Assembly: GCF_000334895.1 (NCBI RefSeq)
Contig: NZ_BAFM01000001.1
Coordinates: forward strand, 124,001-188,000
Reading direction: 5' to 3'
Origin: Halococcus agarilyticus
GTDB lineage: Archaea; Halobacteriota; Halobacteria; Halobacteriales; Halococcaceae
DNA: 64,000 nucleotides
Shown here: one piece after another, positions 61,300 to 64,000 of the stretch
Layout: the number at the start of each line of letters is the position of its first letter
How positions within the stretch are numbered: the first letter of the stretch is position 1
Translations under genes and position numbers: made by a program
Notes under the pieces: generated by a model
What the model was told of the DNA's origin: nothing
The model's input: only the letters and a program-made list of their open reading frames with translations
The model's database searches: none

Positions 61300-61853
61300 C
61301 GGCCGGTTGCGGTGCGGTCGCGGTCGTGGTGCGGTCCTGGCGTCTCGACGAACGGAGTGAATCGAGGCTCAGGAGAGCTTTGCTCGCCTGGCGGATGAAG
61401 GGCGAGCGAACGGAGTGAGCGAGGGCTTCGGCGGTGTGGTCGCGGAGAGCGCCAGCAGTCGTACCGCGAGTGAGGCTGCAGGCCGAGCGATCGGTTTTCC
61501 ATGAACGTCCGTTAGAGCGAAGCTCTAACGCAGCCTCTTGGAGAGCGAAGCTCTCCAATGGTCGGCGAATCTTCGATTCGCCTCGACATCGGAAGTCGAA
61601 GACTTCTGAGGACGTTTTGCAAGGAGGGGGTCGCGCGAGCGGTGCGAGGCGCGAACGGAGTGAGCGTGGTTCGAGACGCCTTTGGCGTCTCGTCATCTCG
61701 GAAGACCGGCGGTCTTCCGACGACTCGTCGAAGTGTCGAAGGCACTTCGAGATCCCGAGGGAGCGAAGCTCTCTCGGGCGACCTCGAAAGCGAACGGGCG
61801 CTTCGCACCCGTGAGCAGACGCAGCGAGCGCGATCCCCGCAGTAAAAAGGTTT
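61300..61853 (-). repeat. Mosaic palindromic intergenic element, copy G (longest)
   Basis: Begins next to the korB stop with TTTTTACTGCGG (minus strand, 61837-61848). It contains at least eight short hairpins with 3-4 nt loops, among them gttagagcgaagctctaac, arms TTGGAGAGC around GAA, ggcgaatcttcgattcgcc, gagacgcctttggcgtctc, ggaagaccggcggtcttcc, gaagtgtcgaaggcacttc and arms CGAGGGAGC around GAA. The core variant CTGGCGGATGAAGGGCGAG lies at 61388-61406. No gene is supported between 61251 and 61853. Confidence 0.8.
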
Positions 61854-62717
61854 TCAGTAGAACTCGCGAACCAGATCGGTGGCGTCCTCGGGTGCACCGT
61901 CCGGAATCTCGGCCATGTTCTCGTCGAGGCCATGGCGCTCGTTGTACGGGACCGATTCCTCGTCCCGATAGATCACGCCTTGGTACTCGGTGTCGTCGTC
62001 CATGATCTTCGCCTCGGCGGCGTCACGATCGGACGAGTCGTGATCGGTCTCGTCGAGGTCGACGATCGCGTCCCGGAAGTAGTCGTAGGTGTCGACGTCG
62101 TTGAACGTCACACACGGACTGTAGACGTTGACGAACCCGAACCCGTCGTGCTCGACGGCCTCCTGGACGATCTCGGTGTGGCGCTGGGCGTCCGAGGAGA
62201 ACGACTGGGCGATGAAGCTGCCGTCGGCGGCGAGCGCGAGCGCGAGCGGGTTGACCGGGGCCTGTTTCGGGCCCTCGGGCGAGGTCGCGGTCTCGAAGTC
62301 CTCGCGACTGGTGGGCGAGAACTGCCCCTTCGTGAGGCCGTAGATCCGGTTGTCCATCACGACGTAGGTCATGTCCATGTTTCGTCGGACTGCGTGGACG
62401 AAGTGACCAGCGCCGATGGAGTAGCCGTCGCCGTCGCCGCCCGAGACCATCACTTCGAGGTCGGGGTTCGCGCTCTTGACGCCGATGCCCACCGGCAGCG
62501 CGCGGCCGTGGACGCCGTGGAGCGCGTAGCTGTGCATGTACGTGCCGATCTTGCCCGAGCAGCCGATGCCCGCCACCACGAAGGTGTTGTCGGGATCGTT
62601 GCCGGTGTTGGCGAGCGCCTTCATCATCCCGTTCATCGTCCCGAAGTCGCCGCAGCCGGGACACCACGTGGGCTGCTTGTCGGACTTGAAGTCGGTGAAT
62701 CTGACGTCTGAACTCAT
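61854..62717 (-). CDS. korB: 2-oxoacid:ferredoxin oxidoreductase beta subunit (probably 2-oxoglutarate)
   Basis: 287 residues. WCPGCGDFGTMNGMMKAL and GIGCSGKIGTYMHSYALHGVHGRALPVGIG carry the Cys ligands, and VMVSGGDGDGYSIGAGHFVHAVRRNMDMTYVVMDNRIYGLTKGQ is the thiamine-diphosphate site (GDGD...N). It decarboxylates a 2-oxoacid to acyl-CoA with ferredoxin as acceptor, replacing the dehydrogenase complex in haloarchaea. Choice of 2-oxoglutarate over pyruvate rests on overall recall of haloarchaeal KorB. Its ATG overlaps the korA stop by 4 bp. Confidence 0.88.
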   Translation of the reverse strand: MSSDVRFTDFKSDKQPTWCPGCGDFGTMNGMMKALANTGNDPDNTFVVAGIGCSGKIGTYMHSYALHGVHGRALPVGIGVKSANPDLEVMVSGGDGDGYSIGAGHFVHAVRRNMDMTYVVMDNRIYGLTKGQFSPTSREDFETATSPEGPKQAPVNPLALALAADGSFIAQSFSSDAQRHTEIVQEAVEHDGFGFVNVYSPCVTFNDVDTYDYFRDAIVDLDETDHDSSDRDAAEAKIMDDDTEYQGVIYRDEESVPYNERHGLDENMAEIPDGAPEDATDLVREFY

Positions 62718-64000
62718 GTGGGGACCTCCTGGGTCGCGTCGAGTTTCTCGGTGATCCGCTCGGCCAGTTCGTCGGCCTTGAACCGCACGCCGTTGTACTT
62801 GTTTATCCGTTTGACCCGGGTAAGGGTGTCGCCTTCGACCACGTCGGCGAACTGCCCGGTCGCATTGCACTCCACCACGATGACCTCGTCGGCGGCCTCG
62901 ATCTCCTCGGTGAGGTCGGGCCGGGGGAACATGTACGGCACCGAGAGGAAGCGAACGTCGATGTCGGCCTCGTCGAGGAAGCCGATCGCCTCGCGCATCG
63001 CGCCCTCGTTCGATCCCCACGAGAGCACGAGCGTATCGGCATCGCTGTCGCCGAACTCGCGGTAGTCCCAGTTTTCTTCCTCCTGGGCGGTCTCGACCTT
63101 CTGGTTGCGTTTGTCGACCTGTTCGATCCGAACCTCCTGCTCCTCGGTCCGGCGGCCGAGTTCGTCGTGTTCGAGCCCCGTGGTCATGTGTGCGCCACCC
63201 GACGTTCCGGGCAGCGTGCGCGGGCTGATACCGTCGGCGGCCGGGAAGTGGGGCTGGAACTGGTCGCTGTCGTTGAGCCACGAATCGATCTCGTTCTCGT
63301 CGACGAGCTTGCCGCGGTCGATTTCGACACTGTCCATGTCGAACTCCTCGGGTTCGAACGTCTGTTCGGTGACCGCAAGTGCGAGATCGCCCACCAGATA
63401 GACCGGGGTCTGGTACTTCTCGGCGAGGTTGAACGCCTCGATCGTCTTGTGGAAACACTCCGACACCGTGGTCGGCGCGACCACGAAGCGGGGGATCTCG
63501 CCGTGACCGCCGTACAGGAGCATGTCGAGATCGCCCTGCTCCTGTTTCGTCGGCATTCCGGTCGAGGGACCAGACCGCATCACGTCACAGATCACGAGCG
63601 GCGTCTCGCTCGTGGCGACCAGTCCGAAGGTCTCGGCCATCAGGTCGATGCCCGGCCCGGAGGTCGCGGTCATCGAGCGCGCGCCCGCCCGCGCCGCGCC
63701 GAGCGCCATGTTGATCGCGGCGAGCTCGTCCTCGGCCTGCATCACGTGGCCGCCGTAGCGTTCGAGCCGCCCCTTCAGGTACTCCATCACGTCGGTCGCG
63801 GGGGTGATGGGGTAGCCCGAGTAGAACCGACAGCCCGCGGCGATCGCGCCCATGCCGATGGCCTCGTCGCCGTTCAGCAGGACGTAGTCGTTGTCGGTTG
63901 TCTCGATGTCGTAGTCGAACCCGTCGTGGTCGAGCTCCTCGACGACGTGCTCCTCGCCGAGCCGGGCGGCCTGGCGGTTGTTCGCGACGATCGACTCCCC
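62714..64000 (-). CDS. korA: 2-oxoacid:ferredoxin oxidoreductase alpha subunit, partial (probably 2-oxoglutarate)
   Basis: The last 428 residues; the N-terminal part, expected to hold the fused gamma domain, lies beyond the window edge. FYSGYPITPATDVMEYL and TATSGPGIDLMAETFGLV are the substrate/TPP pyrimidine-domain signatures. TTGLEHDELGRRTEEQEVRIEQVDKRNQKV is typical of KorA-type alpha chains, and LVLSWGSNEGAMREAI begins the transketolase C-terminal-like domain. Forms the enzyme with KorB through a 4-bp overlap of the genes. Confidence 0.9.
   Translation of the reverse strand, partial: GESIVANNRQAARLGEEHVVEELDHDGFDYDIETTDNDYVLLNGDEAIGMGAIAAGCRFYSGYPITPATDVMEYLKGRLERYGGHVMQAEDELAAINMALGAARAGARSMTATSGPGIDLMAETFGLVATSETPLVICDVMRSGPSTGMPTKQEQGDLDMLLYGGHGEIPRFVVAPTTVSECFHKTIEAFNLAEKYQTPVYLVGDLALAVTEQTFEPEEFDMDSVEIDRGKLVDENEIDSWLNDSDQFQPHFPAADGISPRTLPGTSGGAHMTTGLEHDELGRRTEEQEVRIEQVDKRNQKVETAQEEENWDYREFGDSDADTLVLSWGSNEGAMREAIGFLDEADIDVRFLSVPYMFPRPDLTEEIEAADEVIVVECNATGQFADVVEGDTLTRVKRINKYNGVRFKADELAERITEKLDATQEVPT

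Overview
The window is a very GC-rich chromosomal segment of a halophilic archaeon (class Halobacteria). The evidence is acidic proteomes throughout, Tat and lipobox export signals, a blue-copper halocyanin, archaeal PAN, Lsm, L37e, family-B DNA polymerase, Mre11-Rad50-NurA-HerA, XPB-Bax1, many leaderless genes with a TATA-like box about 27 nt before the start codon, and a haloarchaeal-type two-subunit 2-oxoacid:ferredoxin oxidoreductase. The genus cannot be decided from the sequence alone. Most of the content is core chromosome rather than plasmid or prophage.

Layout. 1-8.3 kb: a guanidinium-type SMR exporter, the Bax1 (DUF790) nuclease with XPB helicase, grpE, a DUF2071 gene, dnaK, and a DUF211/VIT1-like pair. 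8.5-13.2 kb: a Rieske-domain fusion protein, a halocyanin, two membrane proteins and tRNA-Gln(UUG). 13.2-18 kb: an iron/Fe-S block with a DtxR-type regulator, a ferritin-like protein and sufC-sufB-sufD. 18.5-19.7 kb: proteasome-activating nucleotidase. 20-28.1 kb: a tightly overlapping DNA end-processing operon mre11-rad50-nurA-unknown-herA, possibly led by a short ORF. 28.1-31.9 kb: small proteins and DNA polymerase B. 32.4-36.6 kb: two alkaline-phosphatase/sulfatase superfamily enzymes, a four-helix membrane protein and a flippase-like protein. 36.8-39.9 kb: a CRTAC1-like lipoprotein convergent with a Dyp/DUF7405-like Tat protein. 40-42.5 kb: alpha/beta hydrolase, a winged-helix regulator with direct-repeat operators, and an MBL-fold enzyme. 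42.5-46 kb: tRNA-Leu(GAG) followed by two tandem copies of its 3' end, and a large surface protein with a Gly-X-Asp repeat. 46-53 kb: lsm-rpl37e-purF, an NAD epimerase, an M42 peptidase, a zinc metalloprotease and small proteins. 53.4-57.8 kb: sdhCDB-[MNT-HEPN]-sdhA, a succinate dehydrogenase operon interrupted by a toxin-antitoxin-like pair. 57.9-64 kb: an aspartoacylase-like enzyme divergent from a RimK/zinc-protease fusion, an AlkA-type glycosylase, and korB/korA (korA runs off the window end).

The least ordinary content is between the genes. A mosaic family of palindrome-rich elements of about 250-550 bp (near 10.4, 12.5, 18.1, 31.9, 33.3, 42.5, 53.1 and 61.3 kb) mostly begins at the 3' end of a gene with an oligo-T stretch and carries hairpins with 3-4 nt loops. 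The hairpin arms change while the linkers stay. A second, shorter repeat lies about 80-90 bp after two different stop codons. Pieces of both tRNA genes are also duplicated next to them. Coding annotation is mostly secure. The roles proposed for the intergenic elements are inference.
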